Positions 36,164 to 45,656 of a DNA stretch of 64,000 nt are shown one piece after another. The notes under the pieces were generated by a model that worked only from the letters and a program-made list of their open reading frames with translations, did no database searches and was not told the origin of the DNA. The position numbers were made by a program, and so were the translations under genes. How positions within the stretch are numbered: position 1 is the stretch's first letter; each line of letters begins with the position of its first letter. Source of the DNA: Gillisella vitis (GTDB lineage: Bacteria; Pseudomonadota; Alphaproteobacteria; Rhizobiales; Rhizobiaceae); contig NZ_JACHLU010000004.1 in the NCBI RefSeq assembly GCF_014204625.1, positions 62,001 through 126,000 on the forward strand, read 5' to 3'.

Positions 36164-36916
36164 ATGGCAGCCAAGCTTTCCGTCAATCTCAATGCGATCG
36201 CCATGTTGCGCAACCGGCGTGATCTTCCCTGGCCCGATGTGACCGGGTTTGGACGGTTGGCACTCAAGGCAGGTGCCTATGGTCTCACGGTGCATCCAAG
36301 GCCGGATCAGCGCCATATCCGTTTTTCGGATCTTCCGGCGTTGCGCGCCTTGATTGACGATGAATTCCCCACGGCCGAATTTAATATTGAAGGCTATCCG
36401 ACGGAAGAGTTTCTGGCGCTCTGCGAAGAGGCTCAGCCCGAGCAGGTGACACTGGTGCCGGATCATCCTTCACAGGCGACCTCCGATCATGGCTGGGATT
36501 TTGTTGCTCATCAGGAGCTTTTGAAGCGCGTTGTCGGCCGCCTGAAGGCCAAGGCAATGCGGGTTTCTTTGTTTGCCGATGGCGATGCCAGGGACGAATC
36601 GGTTGCGGCCGCGAAGGCAACGGGGGCAGATCGTATCGAGCTTTACACCGGCCCCTATGGCGGCTGCTATGATGCGCCTGAAAAAGCCAATGAAGAGATT
36701 GAGCGTCTGGGTCAGACCGCCGATATGGCGCGGGCTTTGGGGCTTGGGGTCAATGGCGGCCATGATCTGACCGTTGCCAATTTGCCCGCCCTTGTGCAGC
36801 GCATTCCGTATCTTGCCGAAGTGTCCATTGGTCATGGACTGACAGCAGATGCGCTTGAATTTGGCATGGCGGAAACGGTGCGGCGCTTTCGCCATGCCTG
36901 TGGTGAGTCTGTTTAG
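36164..36916 (+). CDS. pdxJ: Pyridoxine 5'-phosphate synthase (PdxJ)
   Basis: The 250-residue TIM-barrel enzyme that joins 3-amino-2-oxopropyl phosphate to 1-deoxyxylulose 5-phosphate to give pyridoxine 5'-phosphate. Visible motifs are [76 protein letters not shown] and [14 protein letters not shown]. An inverted repeat, TGCCGGAT/ATCCGGCA at 36926-36947, lies between its stop and the convergent reductase gene. Confidence 0.96.
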   Translation: MAAKLSVNLNAIAMLRNRRDLPWPDVTGFGRLALKAGAYGLTVHPRPDQRHIRFSDLPALRALIDDEFPTAEFNIEGYPTEEFLALCEEAQPEQVTLVPDHPSQATSDHGWDFVAHQELLKRVVGRLKAKAMRVSLFADGDARDESVAAAKATGADRIELYTGPYGGCYDAPEKANEEIERLGQTADMARALGLGVNGGHDLTVANLPALVQRIPYLAEVSIGHGLTADALEFGMAETVRRFRHACGESV

Positions 36917-36937
36917 CCGTGCACCTGCCGGATCGTG

Positions 36938-37813
36938 TTATCCGGCAAGTGATGCTTTATGGGCTTCAAGGAACGCTTTCAGTGGCGTGAGCGGTGCTGC
37001 GCCCAGTGTCTCGGCATCGTCGGACGTGATGCCAAGATCGCCAGCGCGGGTGGCTGCATCGAAGGACACAAGCAGAGGTGCGACATCGGCAGGTACGCCG
37101 ACAGCGACCATGCCATTGAACAATTGTTCATCATTCAACGCCACCACCTCAAGCGTTTTATTGGTGATGTCGGAGACCAGCGCGGCAATTTCGCTGTTGC
37201 TGTAGCTTGCTTTGCCGCTCAGGTTATAGATGCGGTTTTCTGACGTCGGATTGGCAAGGCTGGCGGCAATTGCCCGGGCAATATCGTCGCGTGCGATGTA
37301 GGATGTGCGGCCTTCGCCTGCCGAGGTATACCATTGGCCATTGGCCAATGAAGGTGGCAGGGTCATGAACAGATTTTCCATGTACCAGCCATTGCGGAAA
37401 ATGGTATAAGCGAGGCCGGAGGCTTTAATGGCGGCCTCTGTTGCTGCATGTTCTGGCGCAAAAAGAATCTTCGATGTTTCTGGATTGGGCATGGAGGTGT
37501 AGAAAACCCGCCCCACGGATGCCTTTTGGGCCGCCTCAACAGCAGCCGTATGCTGGGCGGCACGCGAGCCGATGGCATCCGTTGAAATGATCAGCAGCCG
37601 GTCCACGCCTTGAAAGGCTGTTTCCAGCGTTGCCGGATCAGCAAAATCGGCTGTGCGAGTTTCGATGCCCTTGGCGGCCAGGGCTGTCAGCTTGGCGGTG
37701 TCGCGGCTTGCGGCAATAATGTCTTTGGCTGCAACCCCCTGACTCTCCAGCAGGTGCTTGATGACAAGACTTCCCAGATGCCCGGAGGCACCGCTGATCA
37801 AAATTTTGGACAT
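36938..37813 (-). CDS. QorB-like NAD(P)H-dependent quinone oxidoreductase (NmrA/SDR family)
   Basis: A 291-residue atypical short-chain dehydrogenase. It opens with MSKILISGASGHLGSLVIKH, a GxxGxxG nucleotide-binding motif, and continues with DIIAASRDTAKLTALAAKGI and YTIFRNGWYMENLF. The pattern and length match E. coli QorB (YtfG), which reduces quinones with NADPH. It is transcribed divergently from an HxlR regulator of the QorR/YtfH type, the same gene pairing as in E. coli, which strengthens the call. The physiological role would be quinone or aldehyde detoxification. Confidence 0.82.
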   Translation of the reverse strand: MSKILISGASGHLGSLVIKHLLESQGVAAKDIIAASRDTAKLTALAAKGIETRTADFADPATLETAFQGVDRLLIISTDAIGSRAAQHTAAVEAAQKASVGRVFYTSMPNPETSKILFAPEHAATEAAIKASGLAYTIFRNGWYMENLFMTLPPSLANGQWYTSAGEGRTSYIARDDIARAIAASLANPTSENRIYNLSGKASYSNSEIAALVSDITNKTLEVVALNDEQLFNGMVAVGVPADVAPLLVSFDAATRAGDLGITSDDAETLGAAPLTPLKAFLEAHKASLAG

Positions 37814-37850
37814 GATTTTTCCTTTTCATCGAAACTATGCAATAAGTCGC

Positions 37851-37863
37851 TCTCAATTTGAGA
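37851..37863. promoter_or_regulatory. Probable HxlR-family operator in the divergent qorB-like/hxlR promoter region
   Basis: TCTCAATTTGAGA is a perfect palindrome of two 6-base arms around one base. It lies 38 bases upstream of the reductase start and 79 upstream of the regulator start, a position suited to controlling both. Binding is inferred. Confidence 0.45.
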
Positions 37864-37941
37864 CTATCGCTAAAATGGGAATTATATGCGTCTTGTAAAG
37901 AAGGCAGCTTTCCAACCACTCGTTACCAAAAGGGAACCGAC

Positions 37942-38355
37942 ATGCTCCAAGAGATCACGCCTGATGACGCCGGGACATCTGCCATTTCAGAGCGAATTTC
38001 ACCCAAGGACATTGAGGATGCGTGCCCTGTCCGCTCGGTGATTTCACATATTGGCGACAAATGGTCGACATTGCTGTTGGCCATATTGGCGGATAGACCC
38101 TATCGGTTTGGCGAATTGCGTCGGATGGTTCCTGATATTTCCCAACGAATGCTGACCCAGACGTTGCGGGATTTGCAGCGCGATGGTTATGTCAATCGTG
38201 TGGTGTTTCCCACCAAGCCTCCGAGTGTGGAATATAGTCTGACGGATCTTGGTCGCACGCTTGTCGTGTCCTTGAAGCACCTGGTGGATTTCGCACTTGC
38301 CCATCATACGCAGGTGGTTGAGGCGCGCAGGAGATTCGATGCTGAAAATGTCTGA
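37942..38355 (+). CDS. HxlR-family winged-helix regulator (QorR/YtfH-like)
   Basis: A 137-residue regulator with the HxlR core: [52 protein letters not shown] and [12 protein letters not shown]. The single conserved Cys near residue 28 (DACPV) is the position used for redox or quinone sensing in family members such as QorR and HypR. The ATG at 37942 follows AAAAGGGA. Divergent to the QorB-like reductase and probably its repressor. Confidence 0.85.
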   Translation: MLQEITPDDAGTSAISERISPKDIEDACPVRSVISHIGDKWSTLLLAILADRPYRFGELRRMVPDISQRMLTQTLRDLQRDGYVNRVVFPTKPPSVEYSLTDLGRTLVVSLKHLVDFALAHHTQVVEARRRFDAENV

Positions 38356-38470
38356 TGGTTGCAAAATCGGCAGGCAGGCCAGCAACGGTTTCGGGAAAAG
38401 ACAGGCGAATAGAACCATCGCATGTCTGATCTGTCCCGAAGCACACGAGATGTCATCGTGTGCGTTTTCG

Positions 38471-39184
38471 TCAGGCCGACTTTTTCAACGGCTGTTGGGC
38501 AAGTGAGAAGCTCACCGCAGACTGGCAGTGAATGGTGGTGGAATCAAAGCTGGGCAGGGCCAGTTCGTCTGGATTCAGCAACAGGCAGATTTCAGTGCAG
38601 CCAAGAATGATGCAATCGGCACCGGCGGCCTTTGCCTTGTCAATGATGGCGAGATAGGCGTTGCGAGACTGTTGTTTGATTGTGCCGCAGCACAGCTCAT
38701 CAAAAATCACATTGTGCACGGTCTGGCGGTCATCTGCGTCAGGCACGACTGGATTGAGGCCGAGTGCCTTCATGCGATCAGTGTAAAAGCCGTGTTCCAT
38801 GGTGTAGCGGGTGGCCAGCAGCAGGGGGCGCTTGAAGCCGGCCGCTTTGATGGCGGCTGCTGTTTCATCGACAATATGGATCAGCGGAATATTCACTCTT
38901 GCAGCCACGGCATCGGCAATCAGATGCATGGTGTTGGTGCAGATCAGCACACACTCTGCGCCGGCCCGCTCAAGCGCTGCTGCGGCGTCACCCAAGGCTT
39001 TTTCGGCCAGATCCCAGCGGCCCGCCTTCTGGAAGGCAACGATGTCTGCAAAATTGACAGAGCGCATGACAATTTCAGCGGAGGCAAGGCCGCCCAGTTC
39101 ATGGCGCACAGCCTCGTTGATCAGCCGATAGTAAACCGCCGAACTCTCAAAACTCATTCCGCCAATCAGGCCAATCATCCGCAT
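38471..39184 (-). CDS. Aspartate/glutamate racemase family protein
   Basis: A 237-residue PLP-independent racemase-fold protein of the YgeA/aspartate racemase type. The two catalytic Cys are in VLICTNTMHLIAD and IILGCTEICLLL, and the N-terminus is MRMIGLIGGMSFESSAVYYRLIN. The ATG at 39184 has GGGA upstream; the longer reading starting at 39223 was not used. The substrate may be aspartate, glutamate or another amino acid. It is divergent from an Lrp-type regulator that probably controls it. Confidence 0.87.
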   Translation of the reverse strand: MRMIGLIGGMSFESSAVYYRLINEAVRHELGGLASAEIVMRSVNFADIVAFQKAGRWDLAEKALGDAAAALERAGAECVLICTNTMHLIADAVAARVNIPLIHIVDETAAAIKAAGFKRPLLLATRYTMEHGFYTDRMKALGLNPVVPDADDRQTVHNVIFDELCCGTIKQQSRNAYLAIIDKAKAAGADCIILGCTEICLLLNPDELALPSFDSTTIHCQSAVSFSLAQQPLKKSA

Positions 39185-39356
39185 TGTTGATGTTCCCATG
39201 CTGTCTTTTGAAGATGCAACCATGATGCAGCCATTTGGCTGTTGGCGGTTTGCAAATTTATTGAAAATATCGCAAGGATGCGCAAGTGTGGTGCGCTATA
39301 CAGTCATTTGGCGCGTAAAATTTGTGCGTTTTGTTTTGATGGCGAGGGCTTTCAGC

Positions 39357-39821
39357 GTGCTGGACGATCGAGACAGGAAAATACTGGATATGTTGCAGCG
39401 TGACTCGGCTGTTGCCATTAGTGATCTTGCTGACCTTGTGGCTCTGTCGGTGTCTGCCTGTTCGCGGCGGATTCAAAGGCTGGAGGATGCGGGCTATATA
39501 GAGAGGCGGATTGCCGTTTTGGACCGCGAAAAGATCGGCGTGCCAACAACGGTCTATGCGCTGGTCAAGACGGCGCATCATACGGATGAATGGACAGAGG
39601 AATTTCGCCGCGCCATTGGTGATATTGCCGAAATTGTCGAGGCCCATCGGCTGACAGGCCATCACGATTATATTCTGAAAATCGTCTTGCCTCGCGTGGA
39701 GCATTACGATGTGGTTTATCGCCGTCTGGTGCGCAGGATCGAGCTGTTTGATGTCTCTGCTGCGATTTCCATGGAGACAATGAAAAGTGGCACCGCTGTG
39801 CCGGTGGATTATGCCGTATAA
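39357..39821 (+). CDS. Lrp/AsnC-family transcriptional regulator
   Basis: About 154 residues from the GTG at 39357, which has GAGGG 8 bases upstream; an ATG at 39339 is an alternative. The N-terminal helix-turn-helix (LDDRDRKILDMLQRDSAVAI, LSVSACSRRIQRLEDAGYIE) and the C-terminal RAM domain (TGHHDYILKIVLPRVEHYD) are typical of the family. Lrp-like proteins sense amino acids and often regulate a divergent gene, here the amino acid racemase. Confidence 0.9.
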   Translation: MLDDRDRKILDMLQRDSAVAISDLADLVALSVSACSRRIQRLEDAGYIERRIAVLDREKIGVPTTVYALVKTAHHTDEWTEEFRRAIGDIAEIVEAHRLTGHHDYILKIVLPRVEHYDVVYRRLVRRIELFDVSAAISMETMKSGTAVPVDYAV

Positions 39822-39827
39822 TTTTCC

Positions 39828-39861
39828 CATCCGGAACGCCATGACACTGGCGTTTCGGATG
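39828..39861. terminator. Hairpin between convergent lrp-like and small secreted-protein genes
   Basis: CATCCGGAACGCC and GGCGTTTCGGATG pair over 13 positions (one G-U) with an 8-base loop. No T-run follows on either strand, so it may act as an RNA 3'-end structure rather than a full intrinsic terminator. Confidence 0.5.
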
Positions 39862-39883
39862 TCACAAAAGCCTCGCTCATCAC

Positions 39884-40087
39884 TCAGCCAGTGTATTTGT
39901 TTCTGTGATGTTCATGTGGGTATGCGTCAGCGTGCCAGTTGCTGGTGTCAGCTTTCTGGTGTGTGCTTGTTGCGGTCTGGCCAAAGGCAGGGCGTGCATC
40001 ATTCTGCTTGTCCGGGACAGGGGCCGCATAGGACGCTGACACGCCTGCAAGAGTGGCAATGACGGCAGAGATAAGAAGCGTTTTCAT
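39884..40087 (-). CDS. Small exported His-rich protein, unknown function
   Basis: A 67-residue protein with a signal peptide (MKTLLISAVIATLAGVSASYA, cleaved before APVPDKQ). The mature 46 residues are polar and finish with a His-rich tail, containing WHADAYPHEHHRNKY, that could bind metal. The ATG at 40087 has TGGAG 6 bases upstream; the longer upstream reading has no such support. I do not recognise a family; the metal-binding idea is inference. Confidence 0.6.
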   Translation of the reverse strand: MKTLLISAVIATLAGVSASYAAPVPDKQNDARPAFGQTATSTHQKADTSNWHADAYPHEHHRNKYTG

Positions 40088-40413
40088 GGTAAGCTCCATT
40101 TTCAAATATGCAGTTTTTTTAATCAAACCACTTGGTTCGATGGTTTTAAGTTGGGCGTTTCTGTTGCGCTTTGCAATGCCGTGGCGTGCGGCCTCGTTGC
40201 ATCGCAGCAATGCATTTTTATCCCTTGTCAAAAAAATGAAAAATTAATCTATTGAAAATAAATGATAAATTTTTAATTCGCGTCTTTTGGTAAGCTGCCC
40301 TAAGCCCGTTTGCTCCCTCTCTCACATCTTTTTGAGATGCGGGTGTCGATGATAAAATCATAGGCACTGCAAAAGCTGCTTGACGTTGTTCAGAAAGCAT
40401 CCTAGAAGGAACC

Positions 40414-40427
40414 GTACCGTACGGTAC
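40414..40427. promoter_or_regulatory. Palindromic operator upstream of the TetR-family gene
   Basis: GTACCGTACGGTAC is a perfect 14-base palindrome ending 21 bases before the GTG start of the TetR-type regulator. Its position and symmetry fit an autoregulatory TetR operator. Confidence 0.6.
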
Positions 40428-40448
40428 TTTTGTTGGAGGAACTTTCTC

Positions 40449-41096
40449 GTGTCAGTCGATACCATGCCAGCAGCGGAGTTTTCCCCGCGTCAGAGCGCCG
40501 TTCTGGCGGAAGCTCTGCGGCTTTTGGTCGATGGCGGCGATAAGGCGTTGACGACGGCGGGCCTTGCCCGTGCTGCCAATTGCTCCAAGGAAAGTCTCTA
40601 TAAATGGTTTGGCGATCGGGACGGGCTGCTCTCGGCCATGATTTCCTATCAGGCCAGCAAGGTGCGCACTTTTGAGCGCTCCGGCGAGCGCCTGTCATCA
40701 CAGACGCTGATCGAGCATCTGGAGCTTTTCGCCCGCGATCTGCTGGATGTGCTGTCTGGCGAAATTTCACTGGCGCTGAACCGTCTTGCCATTGGCCAGA
40801 CCAGCCGCGATGGCTCCAAGCTTGGCCAGATGCTTTTGGTGCGCGGTCGCCGCCAGATTGACCGGCGGGCGAGGGCGCTGCTGGATTCGGGAAGGCGCGA
40901 TGGCTTGCTGCGCTTTGACGATGGCGAAGAGGCCTATCGCACCCTCTACGGCCTGATTGTTTCTGATCTGCACGTTCGCTTGCTGCTGGGCGAAAAGCCA
41001 GAGCCACAATCATTCGACGTCCGTGCACACAAGGCGGTCTCAGCTTTTCTTGTGCTGCACGGCACTGACAAGACAATACACAGTTCTAACACCTGA
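40449..41096 (+). CDS. TetR/AcrR-family regulator upstream of ilvC
   Basis: A 215-residue protein starting at a GTG (40449) with GGAGG 9 bases upstream. The N-terminal TetR helix-turn-helix (AEALRLLVDGGDKALTTAGL, ARAANCSKESLYKWFGDRDG) is clear; the C-terminal half resembles the TetR_C domain of AefR-like proteins. It ends 24 bases before ilvC on the same strand, so a shared transcript is possible. A perfect palindrome upstream suggests autoregulation. The ligand is unknown. Confidence 0.85.
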   Translation: MSVDTMPAAEFSPRQSAVLAEALRLLVDGGDKALTTAGLARAANCSKESLYKWFGDRDGLLSAMISYQASKVRTFERSGERLSSQTLIEHLELFARDLLDVLSGEISLALNRLAIGQTSRDGSKLGQMLLVRGRRQIDRRARALLDSGRRDGLLRFDDGEEAYRTLYGLIVSDLHVRLLLGEKPEPQSFDVRAHKAVSAFLVLHGTDKTIHSSNT

Positions 41097-42232
<1,136 letters not shown>

Positions 42233-42252
42233 TGAGCGCTTAAAAATCAAGG

Positions 42253-42284
42253 ATGGCAGCGGAGGACTCCGCTGCCATTTTTTT
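42253..42284 (+). terminator. Rho-independent terminator after ilvC
   Basis: ATGGCAGCGGA and TCCGCTGCCAT form a perfect 11-base stem with a 4-base loop followed by seven Ts. It may also serve the convergent MerR-type gene ending at 42304, since GATTTTTA follows it on the minus strand. Confidence 0.92.
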
Positions 42285-42303
42285 GTCATGGGTTGAAGAC
42301 AAT

Positions 42304-43236
42304 CTATGAATTGGGGAGAGAGTTTGCGTCCCGCGAGACTGCTCCTGATTTTGACGTGATTTCGAACAGTGCATGTTCAAAATCCTCCATGCATTCAAAA
42401 TATCGCAGGCCTTGAATTTCGCCGATCTTGCTGTAGCCGGGGCCACCCAGCCATAATTCTGTTGCTTCAGGCAGGGATTGCCGTAGCTGGAGAATATCTG
42501 GCCTGCCTTTGTGAGATCGCGCAATCAGAGAGCTGAGGCAAACAATATTGGCATTGGTTTTTTCAACCGCTAACATAATTTGTTTGATGGGCAGTTGCGG
42601 CCCAAGATAGTGGGTTCGTAATCCTTGCCCTTGTGCAATCAGCGCTGCAATGAGCGCGCCAATTTCATGAAGTTCGCCTTCGGGCGTTGTGAAGAGAATG
42701 TGATCGGATCGATTTCCCGGCGGCAGCATTTTCATCCCATGGCCAAGAAGGGTGCGAACCGATGCAGAGACCATGTGCTCTGCGGCAATGCTCAATGCGC
42801 CTGAGGCCCACCTCTGCCCGACCTCATGCATCAATGGCATAACCACCTGCTTCGAAAATGCGATAGGCCCAAGCGTGAGATATTGACCGTTGAGGATACG
42901 GTCCAGTTCGTGATGATCAAGCATATCAATGGCGCACAGCAGTGGCTCGAGCCTGTCGATTGCTTCTTGCTTCGCAATCATCATCTGCAATTCGGATGTG
43001 TGGAGATCGGCGATTTTACCAATACGATACCCCAGATCGATGCAGGCCTTGAGTAGGATCAGTCGCGTCACATCCTCGGCGCTGTAGCTGCGCCGCCCCG
43101 TCTCGCTGCGCGCTGGCAATATGGTTTTATAGCGGCGCTCCCATGCGTGCAAAACCAGCTTTGACAGTCCTGTGCGCTCGATCACCTCCTGTAAACTGAA
43201 GGTTGGCTGCCTGTCTTGTTCGCCATGGTCAAACAT
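42304..43236 (-). CDS. MerR-family regulator with B12-binding photoreceptor domain (CarH/LitR-like)
   Basis: A 310-residue protein. Residues 13-78 form a MerR helix-turn-helix (LQEVIERTGLSKLVLHAWER, RRSYSAEDVTRLILLKACID). Residues about 90-170 form a four-helix bundle containing Trp143 followed nine residues later by Glu153-His154, the Wx9EH motif that caps adenosylcobalamin in CarH. Residues 178-300 are a Rossmann-like B12 domain with Glu188-x-His190-x-x-Gly193, where the His is the lower axial ligand. In CarH the dark tetramer represses DNA and light releases it. No carotenoid or photolyase gene is adjacent. Cobalamin dependence and light response are inferred from these residues. Confidence 0.85.
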   Translation of the reverse strand: MFDHGEQDRQPTFSLQEVIERTGLSKLVLHAWERRYKTILPARSETGRRSYSAEDVTRLILLKACIDLGYRIGKIADLHTSELQMMIAKQEAIDRLEPLLCAIDMLDHHELDRILNGQYLTLGPIAFSKQVVMPLMHEVGQRWASGALSIAAEHMVSASVRTLLGHGMKMLPPGNRSDHILFTTPEGELHEIGALIAALIAQGQGLRTHYLGPQLPIKQIMLAVEKTNANIVCLSSLIARSHKGRPDILQLRQSLPEATELWLGGPGYSKIGEIQGLRYFECMEDFEHALFEITSKSGAVSRDANSLPNS

Positions 43237-43364
43237 GTTTGCCTCCCACGTTTACAACGTTCACCATATGCACTTTATATATATTGTATATTTAATATTT
43301 CCTGATCATCTAGCGTGGACAGTTTGTCAAAAGCGCATCGAGGTCAATTTTAGGGCAAATCGCC

Positions 43365-43472
43365 CTACAGCATGTCGCGTTTTATTGTCCTCAATAAAAC
43401 GATAACGTCCATGCGAAAAAGAAAGAGCTAAAGCCTGTCGCAGTGAATTCTATTCACTACGACATGCTGTAG
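43365..43472. repeat. 108-bp palindromic element with CTACAGCATGTCG ends
   Basis: The ends CTACAGCATGTCG (43365-43377) and CGACATGCTGTAG (43460-43472) are perfect complements of 13 bases. Inside are CGTTTTATTG/CAATAAAACG (10-base stem, 4-base loop) and GTGAAT/ATTCAC. It lies in the 520-base gap between the CarH-like gene and the chemoreceptor. The rest of that gap (43473-43758) is AT-rich and shows no gene. Confidence 0.75.
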
Positions 43473-43758
43473 TCCGGCCCTTGGTTACATTCTATTTTTC
43501 GCGCTGATCAATGCTTTCATGTTCTTAATCTAAATTATGATAGGTTTTAATTTTATCACCATAAAATACCGTAAAAACTCATGGGATTTTATTGAGCATG
43601 AAGAGCAAAAATTGGCCAAACCTATGAATGTATACGGAATTTTCCATGCCTGCTGTGGAAAGTAATAATTTGTATATCTTTGTATGCGTTAATTCGAATT
43701 AACTGACGTTATATCTTGCTTTCAATCGATCACGCAACCTGTCACGGGAAGTCGGCGC

Positions 43759-45456
43759 ATGAGCATATTCAGCATGTCTGCAAAGGCGCAGGCGGAAGTT
43801 AACGCCTTGAGACGCTCGCAAGCTGTTATCGAGTTCAATCTCGATGGCACCATTCTGGATGCAAATGACAATTTTTGTCAGGCACTGGGGTATAGTCTGG
43901 CAGAAATCAAAGGCAAGCATCATCGGATGTTTGTGGATCCTGATGAGGCAGCAAAGCCGGAATACAGGCAATTCTGGGATAATTTGCGGGCGGGAAAGTT
44001 CGATCGCAGGCAATATCTCCGCATTGCCAAGGGTGGTCGTGAAGTCTGGATTGAGGCGTCTTACAATCCGGTTTTCAAAGGCGACAAGCCTGTCAAGGTG
44101 GTGAAATATGCAACAGATATTACGGCTGCAAAAATTCAGGCGCTTGAGGATGAGGCAAAACTGAAAGCGATCTCGGCGTCGCAGGCCGTGATCGAGTTTA
44201 AGCCCGATGGTACAATCATTACGGCCAACGAGAATTTCTGCAATGGACTGGGATATTCCCTGTCTGAGATCGTTGGTCGCCACCACAGCATGTTTTGCGA
44301 CAAGGCTTATGCCCAATCGGCTGATTATGCCCGTTTCTGGGCGGATCTGGCTTCAGGACGGTCCTCGTCTAATGAGTTTCGCCGGATTGGCAAGCGTGGC
44401 AATGATGTCTGGATTCAGGCATCCTACAATCCGGTGTTTGACAGCCATGGCAAAGTCTACAAAGTGGTTAAATTTGCCACCGATGTGTCGGCGCGCATGA
44501 ATGCGATTTCGGCTGTTGCCGATGCGCTCAAGGCGCTGGCCGAGGGTGATCTGACCCGCAGATTGAACAATGACTTTGTGCCGACAATGGAGAAATTGCG
44601 GCTTGATTTCAATGACGCTGTGACCCGCCTGTGCGAGACAATGCGCGGTGTGGCCAATAGTACCCGTTCTATCTCCAGCAGTACTAATGAAATTAAGGAG
44701 GCCGCCAATGAATTGGCGCGCCGCACCGAGATGCAGGCGGCTTCTGTTGAAGAATCGGCAGCAGCTCTGGAGGAGATTACCACGACCGTGTCTGATTCTG
44801 CCAAGCGGGCCAAAGATGTTGGCCAACTGGTTGGTCAAACCCGCATTCATGCCGAGAAATCCGGTGTGGTGGTGCGCGATGCAGTCAGCGCCATGGGCGA
44901 GATTGAGAAGTCGTCAAAACAGGTCTCCAGTATTCTGGGCGTGATTGATGAAATTGCCTTCCAGACCAACCTTCTGGCCTTGAACGCTGGTGTTGAAGCG
45001 GCCCGCGCGGGTGAGGCTGGCAAGGGCTTTGCGGTAGTTGCGCAGGAGGTGCGTGAACTTGCCCAGCGCTCGGCCTCTGCCGCCAAGGAAATCCGTCAGT
45101 TGATCAGCACATCGGCCGCACAGGTTGAAAGAGGCGTGGCGCTTGTGGCCGATACGGGGTCTGCCCTGGAGCAGATTGTTCAGCAGGTTGTGCATGTCAG
45201 CGACAATATTGACATTATCATTCACAGCACGGGCGAGCAGTCGGGTGCGTTGAAAGAAATCAATGGCTCTGTGAATGTGATTGACCAGTCGACGCAGAAA
45301 AATGCGGCCATGGTGGAGGAAACGACAGCGGCCACACACTCTTTGGCCAACGAAGTTGATAGTCTCTTCGAGATTCTCAGGGGCTTTAAAACGGAGAATG
45401 ATGGCAAAAAACAACAGGGTCGCGTTGTCTCGGGAGCATTTTCTCTGGTGGCCTGA
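43759..45456 (+). CDS. Soluble methyl-accepting chemotaxis protein with two PAS domains
   Basis: A 565-residue chemoreceptor without a signal peptide or membrane helix, so cytoplasmic. Two PAS domains at about residues 18-130 and 140-255 are clear duplicates of each other ([20 protein letters not shown] and [20 protein letters not shown]; both end in a VVKYATD or VVKFATD PAC segment). A short HAMP-like stretch follows, then the MCP signalling domain with the hairpin [20 protein letters not shown]. There is no terminal CheR-docking pentapeptide. It resembles aerotaxis or energy-taxis receptors; the PAS cofactor is not evident. Confidence 0.9.
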   Translation: MSIFSMSAKAQAEVNALRRSQAVIEFNLDGTILDANDNFCQALGYSLAEIKGKHHRMFVDPDEAAKPEYRQFWDNLRAGKFDRRQYLRIAKGGREVWIEASYNPVFKGDKPVKVVKYATDITAAKIQALEDEAKLKAISASQAVIEFKPDGTIITANENFCNGLGYSLSEIVGRHHSMFCDKAYAQSADYARFWADLASGRSSSNEFRRIGKRGNDVWIQASYNPVFDSHGKVYKVVKFATDVSARMNAISAVADALKALAEGDLTRRLNNDFVPTMEKLRLDFNDAVTRLCETMRGVANSTRSISSSTNEIKEAANELARRTEMQAASVEESAAALEEITTTVSDSAKRAKDVGQLVGQTRIHAEKSGVVVRDAVSAMGEIEKSSKQVSSILGVIDEIAFQTNLLALNAGVEAARAGEAGKGFAVVAQEVRELAQRSASAAKEIRQLISTSAAQVERGVALVADTGSALEQIVQQVVHVSDNIDIIIHSTGEQSGALKEINGSVNVIDQSTQKNAAMVEETTAATHSLANEVDSLFEILRGFKTENDGKKQQGRVVSGAFSLVA

Positions 45457-45574
45457 TTTTAGGCCGGGTTGCGTGGGTTTATTGCGTGGCTTTATCGCGT
45501 GGCCGCTGGTAATCTGGCGCTCCTGTCATCCTGTTGCAGTCTTGTGGCGGATAAGACAGTCTGGATAAAGACGT

Positions 45575-45615
45575 TGAGAGTCTGCCCGGTTCAATTTGAA
45601 CCGGGCAGACTCTCA
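45575..45615. repeat. 41-base perfect palindrome (TGAGAGTCTGCC... family)
   Basis: Two 20-base arms, TGAGAGTCTGCCCGGTTCAA and its exact complement, around a single T. The same 41-base design occurs at 62316-62356, and a degenerate, interrupted copy at 27362-27605. Here it lies between the chemoreceptor and the Nudix gene and could act as a transcription terminator. Confidence 0.8.
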
Positions 45616-45656
45616 GAGCCACCCAAGGGATATTCATCTCACCTTTTGCGGATGCC

